Both the position numbers and the translations under genes were made by a program. A stretch of 56,647 nucleotides of DNA, taken from the NCBI RefSeq assembly GCF_015356865.1, contig NZ_JAAFZA010000043.1, forward strand, positions 1-56,647, in the 5' to 3' direction. This DNA comes from Catenulispora pinisilvae (GTDB lineage: Bacteria > Actinomycetota > Actinomycetes > Streptomycetales > Catenulisporaceae). Positions 39,789-48,650 of this stretch are shown in pieces. The notes beneath the pieces were generated by a model. The model was not told the DNA's origin. It was given only the letters and a program-made list of their open reading frames with translations, and searched no databases. Each line of letters begins with the position of its first letter. Position 1 is the stretch's first letter.

Positions 39789-40379
39789 TCAGCTGGTGAG
39801 AAGGTGCTCCGCGAACTCGCGGATGACGGGTCCGGGTGTGTGGCCGGTGGCGTCCGCGTAGCAGACCGGGCCGTAGATCAGCCAGGCGCCGCACTCCCCG
39901 GGGACGTCCGGATAGACGTAGGAAGCAGCCACCTGTCCGGTGGGGTGGACGAAAGTCGTCGAGGCCAGATGACCGCTGGCGGTGTGGGTGGAGCAGGCCT
40001 CCCACCCCTCGTGGGTGGCGGTGTTGAAAGTCGGCCCGTGCTCAGCGGTGATCGCGACACGCGAGGCCGCGAGGATCGCCGAGGCGGGAGCGTCGAAGAT
40101 GCTCATGCGCCAGAAGGGGTGTGCGCTGCTGCTCCCTTTGCCGGTGCCGCGCATCGGCTCGTAGATGAATTCCGCGAGTCTGGCGCCGCCGTTCGGCTCG
40201 GTGACGATCGCGAGCTTTACCGGGACAGCCCCGCTCGGAGGCGTGAGAAGCGCTGCCTGCGACACGTCGGCGTCGTCGCGGACTGGATGCTGATTCACGG
40301 TCCAGCCGCGTGTGATGAACTCCTCGACGAGCATGACGGACTGCGCCACGGCCGTCTTTGCAGTGCGTGCTGAGGTCAT
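39789..40379 (-). CDS. hypothetical protein of the conjugation region
   Basis: 196 residues. Opening MTSARTAKTAVAQSVMLVEE, then beta-rich strands (VKLAIVTEPNGGARLAEFIY, GAWLIYGPVCYADATGH). It has no signal peptide or membrane helix and no recognised domain. It lies 18 bases downstream of the next upstream gene and ends 7 bases before a strong hairpin. Confidence 0.55.
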   Translation of the reverse strand: MTSARTAKTAVAQSVMLVEEFITRGWTVNQHPVRDDADVSQAALLTPPSGAVPVKLAIVTEPNGGARLAEFIYEPMRGTGKGSSSAHPFWRMSIFDAPASAILAASRVAITAEHGPTFNTATHEGWEACSTHTASGHLASTTFVHPTGQVAASYVYPDVPGECGAWLIYGPVCYADATGHTPGPVIREFAEHLLTS

Positions 40380-40397
40380 GAGTGTTCGCCCCTTCCC

Positions 40398-40775
40398 TCA
40401 GTACCGCTTGGTCCGGCGCGGGACGCTCACGGTCAGCGCGGCGATGGTGGCAGCGCCGATCACAGAGACCGGCGTACGCGGTTCGAACGGGACCGCGAAG
40501 AACCTGGCATGGGCACGCTCTACGGGAGGCGCAGTGGCCACCCGCAGATCGGTCAGCTCGGGGTAGACGGCGAGTTCCGTCACCTTGACGTCTCCCGCCG
40601 GGCGCTGGACGACGTACTCCAGAAGCACCACGAGGTGATCCGGGGCTTGGTAGAACATGCGCATCGGCGCTTGCGTACGCGCACCGGTTCGCGCAGGGAC
40701 CTGGTGTTGCTGGAAACCAGCCGCGCGCAGCAGAGGCCACACGTCCGGCTGCTGCTCAGGGGTGAAAACAGGCAT
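40398..40775 (-). CDS. hypothetical protein of the conjugation region
   Basis: 125 residues. MPVFTPEQQPDVWPLLRAAG and FYQAPDHLVVLLEYVVQRPA suggest a small alpha/beta fold; the end has a hydrophobic stretch (VSVIGAATIAALTVSVP) followed by basic residues, possibly a C-terminal membrane helix. No family recognised. Confidence 0.5.
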   Translation of the reverse strand: MPVFTPEQQPDVWPLLRAAGFQQHQVPARTGARTQAPMRMFYQAPDHLVVLLEYVVQRPAGDVKVTELAVYPELTDLRVATAPPVERAHARFFAVPFEPRTPVSVIGAATIAALTVSVPRRTKRY

Positions 40776-40853
40776 GACGAAGCTCCGTTCCGGGGGCGCG
40801 CCGGCCGTTTTCGGGCATGGCTGCGCCGCCGCACGTGAAGTGGTGGGGAGGGC

Positions 40854-40893
40854 GGCCGCCGGGCTCTAGGGGGAAGGGGTCGGCCCGGCGGCC
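40854..40893 (-). terminator. 11-bp perfect hairpin
   Basis: GGCCGCCGGGC and GCCCGGCGGCC pair perfectly around an 18-base loop, in the 152-bp gap between two leftward small genes. Confidence 0.5.
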
Positions 40894-40927
40894 GGTCTGA
40901 AGGGCGCGGCGTCAGGCCGCGCGGGGA

Positions 40928-41158
40928 TCAGCGCTTGGTGCGCTGTGCCGGGATCAGCGGAGTGGCCCAGTCGGTCGGGTAGATGCCGCCGTGGGAAAGC
41001 GATTCGTCGAGCTCCAGGAACCGCGCGGCCATCGTCTCGGCGCGGTACCTGTGCCCGCAGTCAGGGGGCTGACAGCTGCCGGAGGACGGCTCGGCTTTCT
41101 TCAGCATGGCGTGCGCGGAAAGCTCGCGCAGCTGCGAGAGAATGTGATCAGGGTTCAT
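40928..41158 (-). CDS. small hypothetical protein with cysteine/histidine cluster
   Basis: 76 residues from ATG 41158 with AAGGAG seven bases upstream. It has a helical N-terminus (NPDHILSQLRELSAHAML) and then GSCQPPDCGHRYRAET, where two Cys and one His could bind a metal ion. No family recognised. It is first gene of the small-gene series after the regulatory gap at 41159-41688. Confidence 0.5.
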   Translation of the reverse strand: MNPDHILSQLRELSAHAMLKKAEPSSGSCQPPDCGHRYRAETMAARFLELDESLSHGGIYPTDWATPLIPAQRTKR

Positions 41159-41688
41159 GGCTGCTCCTTGCTGGGCGTTTGACGGCGTACTGGTGGAGCG
41201 GTCAGGGAGCCCGTCGCTCGGTGAGCGCGTTCCCGCGCGCTTGCCGAGCCCTTTCGGGATTCGACGTTCTCCCGTTCCCCTCACTTCTTGATATACCCAT
41301 CATTCACCATTGAAATCCCCCGCGCAAGCGCAAATCACCCCATTCTTCACCCATTCGGAGCACGAGTTTTTGACTTCCTGGCGGGGAATTGAGAAACTCC
41401 GCACCCCGCTCGAAGAAGAAGCGAATTACAATTCGGAGAGATCGGGAGTAATGTCGGATGCGAGCAGCGGGAGGGGCGTCGCGACGGCAGGCCGGAGGGC
41501 GGCAGGGCCTGGCCGGCGAGCCGAGGCTGAAGAGACTCCCATCGGGAAGCCACGATCGGTCCGCTTTACGCGGACGGCGTCAAATGGGCTGCCCACCTGG
41601 TGTTTCATGGGGGCGATAGGCGGTCCGATCTAAGCGGACACCTAAGACCAGGGCATCGGACCAGCCACCGGACCGCGTGAATCGGCCA
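41159..41688. promoter_or_regulatory. 530-bp non-coding control region with paired palindromes
   Basis: No convincing gene. The part from about 41285 to 41450 is unusually A/T-rich for the window. Two related 17-bp palindromes occur: GTCCGCTTTACGCGGAC at 41559-41575 and GTCCGATCTAAGCGGAC at 41623-41639, sharing GTCCG.T.TA.GCGGAC, with centres 64 bp apart. It lies between the NlpC/P60 gene and the small-gene series, so it may carry the promoter of the latter. An oriT or replication site is possible but not shown. Confidence 0.5.
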
Positions 41689-42630
41689 TCACGACTCTCG
41701 CCGTGCGCCGGCGTAGTCGGCACCTGCGACCGGGTCGAACCGGACCACGGCGCCGGGATGAGGCGCATCGATAATTATCCCGCGGCCCAAATAGATGGCG
41801 ACATGGTGAAGAAAACCGTTTGGGTCGCCGTAAAATACCAAATCTCCCGCTCGCAGGTCCGGCGCGTCAACCGCTCGACCTGTATGGAATTGTTCCGTAG
41901 CAGTGCGGGGAATGGCAATACCTGCCGCTTGGTATGCGCTTTGGGTCAGGCCGGAACAGTCGAAGCCGTTTCCGTCGCTGCGGTCGGGTCCGTTACCTCC
42001 CCAGACGTAGGGCCGGCCAAGTTGAGCACCCGCATACTCGACCGCGAGCCGTGCGGCCGAGCTGGGCGCTGAGCGCGCCGCGGATCCAAGGAATGAGCCA
42101 GCTGCGGGCGCATGAGAGTAGACGTCTGCGAGTTCGACGATCCGTACAGCAGCGACGGGATCAGCCACCGTCCGGCTCACGGCAGATTTGACGTCGAGCA
42201 CCGGACCCGAGCCGCAGATCGCTCTCGCGGTGGCGAACGTCGCGTCGACGGGATCGAGCGGGAAGGCTGGCACAGCGCCACTGGCCGGGACAGGCTCGGC
42301 GTAGCGATCGAACTGCTCGCGGGAGATGGCCATGACACCGCGATCGGTGATCTGTCGGCCGTGATCGGACGCCGCCCTTCCGAAGCCGGCGAGCACTGTC
42401 CAAGGCAGGCCGGGACAGCCGGCCGCCGCCGCGTGGTAGAGCCCGTACATGCGCAGTGGGATCTCGCCGTCGGCCTCGGGCAGCCGCTGGCCTCCCGAGT
42501 CGGAGAACAGGTCAAGTGAGTCCCACGGCGCTGCCAGCGATTCCACGACGGCGGCAGCCGCTGCGGACAGCAGCAGCACCACGAACAGCAGCGCCGTCGA
42601 GGCCGCAGCTGCAATGCGTCCTGCCGTCAT
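41689..42630 (-). CDS. NlpC/P60 cell-wall hydrolase of the conjugation module
   Basis: 313 residues from ATG 42630, which overlaps the previous stop as ATGA. An N-terminal hydrophobic segment (ALLFVVLLLSAAAAAVVESL) is a signal peptide or anchor. A middle domain contains PWTVLAGFGRAASDHGRQ, similar to the lysozyme-like region of bifunctional transfer hydrolases. The C-terminal NlpC/P60 domain shows GRPYVWGGNGPDRSDGNGFD, then DCSGLTQSAY (catalytic Cys), LHHVAIYLGRG (catalytic His) and IIDAPHPG. It would cleave peptide cross-links to open the wall for the secretion channel, the VirB1-like role. Confidence 0.9.
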   Translation of the reverse strand: MTAGRIAAAASTALLFVVLLLSAAAAAVVESLAAPWDSLDLFSDSGGQRLPEADGEIPLRMYGLYHAAAAGCPGLPWTVLAGFGRAASDHGRQITDRGVMAISREQFDRYAEPVPASGAVPAFPLDPVDATFATARAICGSGPVLDVKSAVSRTVADPVAAVRIVELADVYSHAPAAGSFLGSAARSAPSSAARLAVEYAGAQLGRPYVWGGNGPDRSDGNGFDCSGLTQSAYQAAGIAIPRTATEQFHTGRAVDAPDLRAGDLVFYGDPNGFLHHVAIYLGRGIIIDAPHPGAVVRFDPVAGADYAGARRES

Positions 42631-43439
42631 GCCCACTCCCCCGCCAGATCGATGAGGGATACGCGAGCATCGGAATTGGCGCCGACGCGACGCCAGATGG
42701 CGCTCGAAGGGTCGGCATTTGCTGAGTCGCCGACTGCCGTGGCGATGGGGATGGTGTGGTGGCTGCGTGTTAGGCGCTGGTGCAGGGCCTGTTCTCGACG
42801 CGGCGAGTGGAGCCAGAACAGGACCGGGGTGACGATGCCGGTGGTGGCGGCCACGGCTTCGTAGCCCGGCAGTTTGGCGAGGATCTGCGGGCTGTGCTCG
42901 ACACCAGTGTCGTACTCAAGGAAGAAGTCGACGGTGCGCGATCCTTCGTGCCAACGACCGAACCCGTCGGGGCGGATGTAGGAGCCCCAGGCCTTTGTGC
43001 ACGCGCGCTCGGACCACCACATCTCCAGCGAGGCGTCGGCCATCGTCCGTGCCGCGCCGTGGAGCGCGCAGAACACGTCGTTCACACCAACGAGGTGCCT
43101 GAGGTCAGCCCGGAGAACGATCCGATCCAGGTCCCCTGCGCGAGGCGCTGGCTGCTCGCCGGCGTCATCGAGCCCGAAGATGGAATGCAAGCCGAGGGGT
43201 GTCAGGACACAATGCTTCGGACTGGTACCGATCAACAACGGCGGTCGGAAGCAGTCGACCAGTCCGACGTCGGCCAGGATCTGCACTCGGCGACGAGCGA
43301 CCCTCGGGTTGTCGAAGAAGGCTCGGGTGATCTGGTGGGTGGTCAGCACTTGGTGATGACCGAGGAGGCGGAGGATTCGCCGATCGCGCTCGGTGAGCCG
43401 GTTCGCTGCGACTAGCAGTGCGTGTCGGTTCGGTGTCAC
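42627..43439 (-). CDS. replication-relaxation family protein
   Basis: 270 residues. The winged helix LTERDRRILRLLGHHQVLTT followed by HQITRAFFDNPRVARRRVQI matches the N-terminus of replication-relaxation (MobC-like) proteins in actinobacterial mobile elements. The rest has RIVLRADLRHLVGVNDVFCA and ASLEMWWSERA, then RTVDFFLEYDTGVEHSPQIL, the conserved nuclease-like core with acidic residues. Such proteins are thought to act at the origin of transfer or replication. In this module it is the only obvious DNA-processing candidate. It overlaps both neighbours by four bases or more. Confidence 0.82.
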   Translation of the reverse strand: MTPNRHALLVAANRLTERDRRILRLLGHHQVLTTHQITRAFFDNPRVARRRVQILADVGLVDCFRPPLLIGTSPKHCVLTPLGLHSIFGLDDAGEQPAPRAGDLDRIVLRADLRHLVGVNDVFCALHGAARTMADASLEMWWSERACTKAWGSYIRPDGFGRWHEGSRTVDFFLEYDTGVEHSPQILAKLPGYEAVAATTGIVTPVLFWLHSPRREQALHQRLTRSHHTIPIATAVGDSANADPSSAIWRRVGANSDARVSLIDLAGEWA

Positions 43440-45982
43440 GCTTCACCGCCTTCGTTGCGCAGCAACTGGGGATCGAGTTCGAGTTCGAGGGTGTCGGCCA
43501 ACCCCGGTGCCGGTGAGCGGTGGGCACGGGGATCAGCGGCCAAGCGCTGCATAGGTACTTCCGATACGGCGGGCCAGCGCTCGGCAGCCGCATCTAGGAC
43601 CGCATCCGCGCGGCCGGATACCGCCGCCGGCATGGGCTGAGTCTTCAGCGTGAACGCCCGAGTCTCCTGTCCTCCGCACACAAGCCGCGCGGCGACCTGG
43701 TAGCCGCCAAGGTGCGCGAGGTCGTAAGCGCTGAGAGTCGGCACGGTGTGCCGTTCCATGAGGCGAGAGTCCTCGGGCGAGGCGTTGAAGTAGATCTTTG
43801 AGCGGGCGTTGGCTGAGAGAGCTTCGCGAAGCTCCGTCGAGAGCTGGCCGAGGTTCTGGTGGGCAAACGCGATGGACAGTCGATAGGCGCGGGCCTCAGC
43901 GAACATGTCCTCCAACGGATGCGCCAACGTAAGGAAGTTCTGGCCCTCGTCGAGGTAGAGCGAGCTGTCGCGGCGTTGGTCCTCGGCCTGCCTGGCACGA
44001 GCCTGGGCCGCGCGCCAGACTCCGGCCACGATCAGCGAGCCAAGAAGCCGAGTGGTCTCCTCGCCGAGGATGCCCTTGGGCAGGCGGGCGAGCAGGACGC
44101 CTCCGTTGAGGACATCGGCCATGTCGAAGTTCGATGTCGAAGCAGCGACGGTCTGTCTGACGAAGTCACGCAGCAGAAACGCTCGCAGTTTGTTCATGAG
44201 CGGCCCGACTACCTGCGCACGTGCGCCATCAGAGAGCTGCGCGTACCAGTCCCAGAAACTCGTCAGCATGGGATCGCGCAGTCCGGCAGTGATTGATAGC
44301 CGCGCGACGTCACCAGACAACAGCGCGCCGGGGATGTCCGCGAGTGTCGGGGACCCGTTGTCGCTGCGGTTCTTCAAGAGGGTCAGCGTGACCGATCGGA
44401 GGATGTCGTCAGTACGAGGGCCCCAGTAGGCGCCGTAGATCTTGTGGAAGATGCTGACGAGGTTGTCCACGACCAGCGGGATCTCCTGATCATTCCCGAT
44501 GCCCATGACGTTCATCGCCGGCCGGATCGCGTCGCGTTCCGGGTCGATGAGCACGGTGCGGCCGACGGCCCGGTCCGGGAGCCGGTCGAGAAGCGCCGAC
44601 ACCAGGTCGCCCTTCGGGTCGATGACGACGGCACCACGACCGGCCTCGATGTCGGACAGGATCAGGTTCGCGAGCAGCGACGACTTGCCGGAGCCTGTCT
44701 TGCCGACGATGTGGAGGTGGTGGCGTGCGTCAGCGACAGCCAGACCGACCGGACGTGAACCACCGACATCGGACCGGCCCAGCGGCTTCGCCGAGCGAGA
44801 TGGATGGACCACCGAGGGCGGGGCCGCCGCTGATTTGGCGCCGGCCCGGCTCACGCCCGGGGCGTCCGTGTCGTACGGCAGGTGGGCGATAGCAGCCAGC
44901 TCGGTCAGGTTGAGCAGTTCACCACGGAGGAAGCGTCGCTCAGCGACCGCCCGCAGCAGGTGCGGCATGCGCTTGCGAGCCCACCAATTGCGCTCGGCGT
45001 GGACGGCGAAAGCCGACGCGAGAGCATGGGCCAGGCCCCGAAGGCGACCGGCTTCCGAGCGTCGTTCTGCCGTGTGCGACGGGACCGGCGCAGTGGTGAC
45101 GACCGCGTAGTGGATAGCTGTTTCCCAGAGTGGCCCTACGCTCTTCGTCATCGCAGCACGCAGTTCCGCGGAGTGTTCCAGGTCTGCGCGCACTGCGGTG
45201 GTGCGGCCACGCGGTCCGCGCGTCGTCAAGTCGAACAACGTCGTTTTCGCTGCGGTCCTAGATGTCGGGGCCTTGTGAAAGCCTCGCAGGGTCCTGCGGA
45301 AACGCCGCAGCCGGCGACCGGCAGCAGGACGTGCCAGCACCTGGACGCATGCGTACTCGGCGGCTCCGAGGTCGGTGCAGGCGCCAAGCAGTGCGCGCAG
45401 CGGGTCGGTCGAGAATCGGTCCTGCAACGGATGAATCTCGGGCCGTGCCAGGCGGAGGCGTCCGCCAACGGCGCGGACTGGACGCAGTTCCGAGACTCCG
45501 CCAGCCTCCTTCGACGCCGCGAGCGCGCGGGTAGGGACGGGGGCACCAGCCGACAGAACCGTCTCGGTCTGAGCGCCCGGCCAGGCAGCCTCGATTGCGC
45601 GCTCGACCATGCCGGGAGGGATTCGGCCAGGTACCCACAGACCGATCTGTGTTCCCTCGGAACTGAAGGAGAACTCGAACGAGAGGTGTGGCTGGCCGGG
45701 CCACGTGCGTTGCCGCGGCGACCTGACCAAGCCGTGGAGGTTCGCCCAGAACGCAGGGCCGGCGTGGGGATCGGCTGTCGGTGGCATCAGGATTCGGATG
45801 AGCCGCGCTTCCCGCAGCTGGGCATGCACGCGAAGCCTTCGCAGCGCGCGGCGAGCCGCGACCGTCGCTGAAGCCGTCGTGCCCGCCGCCGTTGTGGCCA
45901 GTGGCCACCATGCCGACGCAGAGGCCGCGAGCTGGTTAAGGTCCGCCAGCAGTAGGTGAGTGAGGTCCGTTCCCGGGATCAC
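43436..45982 (-). CDS. VirD4/TraG-type conjugative coupling ATPase
   Basis: 848 residues. Walker A IVGKTGSGKSSLLANLI lies near residue 424 and is followed by GAVVIDPKGDLVSALLDRLP. Walker B SSLYLDEGQNFL lies near 675. A glutamine-rich AFAHQNLGQLSTELREALSA motif and KIYFNASPEDS follow, as in TraG/VirD4-like proteins of Gram-positive elements. The N-terminal 400 residues have one hydrophobic stretch (SASAWWPLATTAAGTTASAT) and a long soluble domain. It would form the hexamer that brings DNA to the type IV secretion channel. GTGA/ATGA overlaps tie it to VirB4 and the replication-relaxation gene. Confidence 0.88.
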   Translation of the reverse strand: MIPGTDLTHLLLADLNQLAASASAWWPLATTAAGTTASATVAARRALRRLRVHAQLREARLIRILMPPTADPHAGPAFWANLHGLVRSPRQRTWPGQPHLSFEFSFSSEGTQIGLWVPGRIPPGMVERAIEAAWPGAQTETVLSAGAPVPTRALAASKEAGGVSELRPVRAVGGRLRLARPEIHPLQDRFSTDPLRALLGACTDLGAAEYACVQVLARPAAGRRLRRFRRTLRGFHKAPTSRTAAKTTLFDLTTRGPRGRTTAVRADLEHSAELRAAMTKSVGPLWETAIHYAVVTTAPVPSHTAERRSEAGRLRGLAHALASAFAVHAERNWWARKRMPHLLRAVAERRFLRGELLNLTELAAIAHLPYDTDAPGVSRAGAKSAAAPPSVVHPSRSAKPLGRSDVGGSRPVGLAVADARHHLHIVGKTGSGKSSLLANLILSDIEAGRGAVVIDPKGDLVSALLDRLPDRAVGRTVLIDPERDAIRPAMNVMGIGNDQEIPLVVDNLVSIFHKIYGAYWGPRTDDILRSVTLTLLKNRSDNGSPTLADIPGALLSGDVARLSITAGLRDPMLTSFWDWYAQLSDGARAQVVGPLMNKLRAFLLRDFVRQTVAASTSNFDMADVLNGGVLLARLPKGILGEETTRLLGSLIVAGVWRAAQARARQAEDQRRDSSLYLDEGQNFLTLAHPLEDMFAEARAYRLSIAFAHQNLGQLSTELREALSANARSKIYFNASPEDSRLMERHTVPTLSAYDLAHLGGYQVAARLVCGGQETRAFTLKTQPMPAAVSGRADAVLDAAAERWPAVSEVPMQRLAADPRAHRSPAPGLADTLELELDPQLLRNEGGEA

Positions 45983-47748
45983 GCAAGCTCCTCGACGTTC
46001 GCTGACCTGGAAAGCGCTGCGATCTCGGCGGGATCTGTCGTGACGAGGTCGTGTTCAGTTGCCGAGGCGACTGATGCGAACGCGGCACGCGTGGACCCCG
46101 ATAGAACGAGCCCCTGCCCACGCGCGGCGGACAGGGCAAACGCGCGCTCCCCCGCTGACAGTCGGAAGGCATTCGCGACGTGATCAATCGCTTGCGAAGA
46201 CTGGCGGAGGAGGATCTGGGTGGCCGAGTTCGCCACGACGGCGAGCCCGAAGTCAGTCCCGAGGAAGTCTGCGGCGTCCTGGGAAACCACGGCGAGACCG
46301 GCCCAGTACTTCCGTGCCGACTTCGCCATCCGACACAGGAATCGGGCGCCGTCCGGCAAGGACATGAGCTGCCAGGCCTCATCGACGACGACCAGGCGCT
46401 TGCGGCGTTCCTGCGGACCGGAGATCTCGCGCCAGATCACGTCGAGGGTCAGCAGGATGCCCACGGCGCGGAGTTCGTCGGGCAGGTGACGCAGCGCGAA
46501 GACCGTTAGGTGGCCATCTGTTTCAACTGTGGTCGGGCCGTTAAAGAGGCCGGCGAACGAGCCCTGCGTGTGTGGCGTCAGTCGTTCGGCGATGGACCGA
46601 CTTGCCGATGGCTCAGCGTCTCGGAGCTCGTTGACCACGTCGTCGAGCGTCGGCACGGGCAAATGCTGGGTCGCCGGGTCCTCGGTGATGCCCTTGGCGT
46701 GGTAGGCCGCGAGCACCGCGGCATCCAGTGCCGCGCGTTCGTCGGCGGTCAGCGTCGAGCCGAGGAGCACTGCGACGACGGTTTGCGCGAACATTGCTCG
46801 TCGCCTGAGCGCATCGCCAGCGCCGATCGACTGTCTGGGTAGGTCGAAGGGGTTGATGCGGACGCCTTCGAGACCGAGCGCGATCCGGGTACCACCGACG
46901 GCCGCCGCCACTCGGTCGTACTCGTCTTCCGGGTCGACGACCAGGACGCGGACTCCCCGGTAGAGCGAACGCAGCATTTCAAGCTTGGTGACGTACGACT
47001 TGCCGGCGCCGGAGCTGGCCAGGGTCACCGAGTTGAAGTTCGGCAGGGCCCAGCGGTCCCAAAGCATGGCCCCGCCACCCGTTGCGTTGGTGCCGAGGAG
47101 GACTGCGGAGTCGGCTTCGCGCGGCAATGGGAGGTCGGTGGAGGCGAAGGGGAAGCAGGTCGCCAGTGCTTCTGTGTCGAAGGTCCGGCGCATGAGCACC
47201 GTGTCGATGCCGAGCGGGAGCGTCGCGCACCAGCCTGCGACGGCGCGGTACGTGAGCGGCACGAGCTTGAGCAGCATGCTGTCGGCGATCGCACGGACTC
47301 GGGCCGCCTCAATCGCCAGCTCTGCCTCGCTCGCGGCATGGACGGTCAGGTAGATCCCGACGCGGAACAGCTTTCCCGCACCGGACGAGACGCGATAGGC
47401 CAACTCCCGCGCATCAGCCGCCGCTGCTTCAAGATCAGGATCGTCCAGAGCCGCGCGGTCGAAGCCACGGCGACGGCTGGACTCCAGGCGGGCACGTTGG
47501 CGCCGCAGACGATCGGCCGCCTCGTTCGACGGGACGGGCTCGACATGCAGTGCCAGGTCGAGTCGCCCGGCATACGAGGTGAGCGGATCCAACCAACCCG
47601 GCATGACCTCTGCCGGATAGTCGACCGCTGCAAAGCTCGTCGCGAAGTCGTCGCCGATGCTGAGCGTTCGGGTACCGATCCCGAGGCTCGCCGGTCCGAT
47701 CCAGGACGCTGTTCGCTGATGACGGCGCGGAAGGAGGTTCGTCAGCAT
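45979..47748 (-). CDS. VirB4-type ATPase of the type IV secretion system
   Basis: 589 residues. Walker A LASSGAGKSYVTKLE near residue 243, VRVLVVDPEDEYDRVAAAVG, then the Walker B strand KRLVVVDEAWQLM near 451 and VSQDAADFLGTDFGLAVVAN are in the order of VirB4/TraC enzymes. The N-terminal 220 residues are the characteristic VirB4 docking domain. It powers assembly of the secretion channel and pilus. The start lies just after the PrgI-like gene stop, and the stop overlaps the coupling-protein start. Confidence 0.9.
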   Translation of the reverse strand: MLTNLLPRRHQRTASWIGPASLGIGTRTLSIGDDFATSFAAVDYPAEVMPGWLDPLTSYAGRLDLALHVEPVPSNEAADRLRRQRARLESSRRRGFDRAALDDPDLEAAAADARELAYRVSSGAGKLFRVGIYLTVHAASEAELAIEAARVRAIADSMLLKLVPLTYRAVAGWCATLPLGIDTVLMRRTFDTEALATCFPFASTDLPLPREADSAVLLGTNATGGGAMLWDRWALPNFNSVTLASSGAGKSYVTKLEMLRSLYRGVRVLVVDPEDEYDRVAAAVGGTRIALGLEGVRINPFDLPRQSIGAGDALRRRAMFAQTVVAVLLGSTLTADERAALDAAVLAAYHAKGITEDPATQHLPVPTLDDVVNELRDAEPSASRSIAERLTPHTQGSFAGLFNGPTTVETDGHLTVFALRHLPDELRAVGILLTLDVIWREISGPQERRKRLVVVDEAWQLMSLPDGARFLCRMAKSARKYWAGLAVVSQDAADFLGTDFGLAVVANSATQILLRQSSQAIDHVANAFRLSAGERAFALSAARGQGLVLSGSTRAAFASVASATEHDLVTTDPAEIAALSRSANVEELA

Positions 47749-47750
47749 CG

Positions 47751-48650
47751 TCAGGCCTCCAAGGTCGTGGCAAGGGGCGCGACGGGGTTGAACGCTTCGT
47801 TGAGGAGCGAGAGCGTTGCGGCCTCCGATAGGCAGGTGACGGACACACCGGCGGAGCCGAGCAGTGCGTCTGCGTCCTCGATACGGCGGTGAAGGCGCGA
47901 TGCGGCGTTCTTGGAGCGTTCATGGACGGCGAGGGCGACCTCACGGTTCAAGAGGTGCCCGTCGGTCGCCAGGTCGGCGAGGAACGCGACGTGTTCGCGG
48001 GCAGCACAGCGAACGCTCTCGTTCGGGTGGCCGGCAGCCTGGTCACGAATCGAGTCGCTGAAGGCTGACAGATCTGTCGGCCGGGTTCGGACGGTGATCG
48101 CGACGCTGCCGGTCAGGCTGTTCAGCCAGCGCGCGAATCCGGCCAGGATGACGGCTTGCTCGCGCTGGGACCTAAGGGCCAGGTTCACGGTCGTGCACTC
48201 GGCGAGTGCGGTGACTCCGTCAGGACCCAGATCCAGCACTCCAGCGTCAGTGACCTCATGCACTGGCGAGGCGTACTCCGAAACGCGCGGCCCTCGCTCG
48301 CGGAAGAGCTTCGCGGGCACCTGGGGAAGGCCTTCCGGCGCCAACACCTGTCGCTTCGGCGTTCTCGTGAAGCGAAGCCATGCGGCCAGCAGCCGGTCCA
48401 GCGGGACACCGTCGCGCGACATTGTCACCACGCCGGCTGTCGCAAGCAATGCCAAGACGGCGAAGGCCAGGTAGACAGTCGGCGGAACTGCGCGCTGGCA
48501 GGCTTGGTACCCGAGCCAGAGCGCCACGGTGACGGTACCGAGCACCGCGGCCTGGCGAGCAGTGAGTCCTGCGACGACCTTGTCAGGCTGGTCGACATCA
48601 GCTGGGATGCGCACAATCGGGATCGCGTCGTCATCGATGCTGTCTGCCAC
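47751..48650 (-). CDS. PrgI-like / SCO6880-type membrane protein of the T4SS
   Basis: 299 residues from GTG 48650, with AAGGAG nine bases upstream; the frame extends to 48776 but that part overlaps the upstream gene and was rejected. VRIPADVDQPDKVVAGLTAR and QAAVLGTVTVALWLGYQAC, then VYLAFAVLALLATAGVVTM, give the cytoplasmic arm and two membrane helices of PrgI-family (VirB3-like) proteins. The remaining 200 residues form a soluble cytoplasmic domain (SAFSDSIRDQAAGHPNESVR, FLADLATDGHLLNREVALAV), as in actinomycete fused VirB3-like proteins. It partners VirB4, encoded three bases downstream. Confidence 0.8.
   Translation of the reverse strand: MADSIDDDAIPIVRIPADVDQPDKVVAGLTARQAAVLGTVTVALWLGYQACQRAVPPTVYLAFAVLALLATAGVVTMSRDGVPLDRLLAAWLRFTRTPKRQVLAPEGLPQVPAKLFRERGPRVSEYASPVHEVTDAGVLDLGPDGVTALAECTTVNLALRSQREQAVILAGFARWLNSLTGSVAITVRTRPTDLSAFSDSIRDQAAGHPNESVRCAAREHVAFLADLATDGHLLNREVALAVHERSKNAASRLHRRIEDADALLGSAGVSVTCLSEAATLSLLNEAFNPVAPLATTLEA

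Noticed and set aside
41310..41633. 107-residue rightward frame in the control gap
   Set aside because: No domain, mixed codon use and it runs across both 17-bp palindromes; more likely non-coding.
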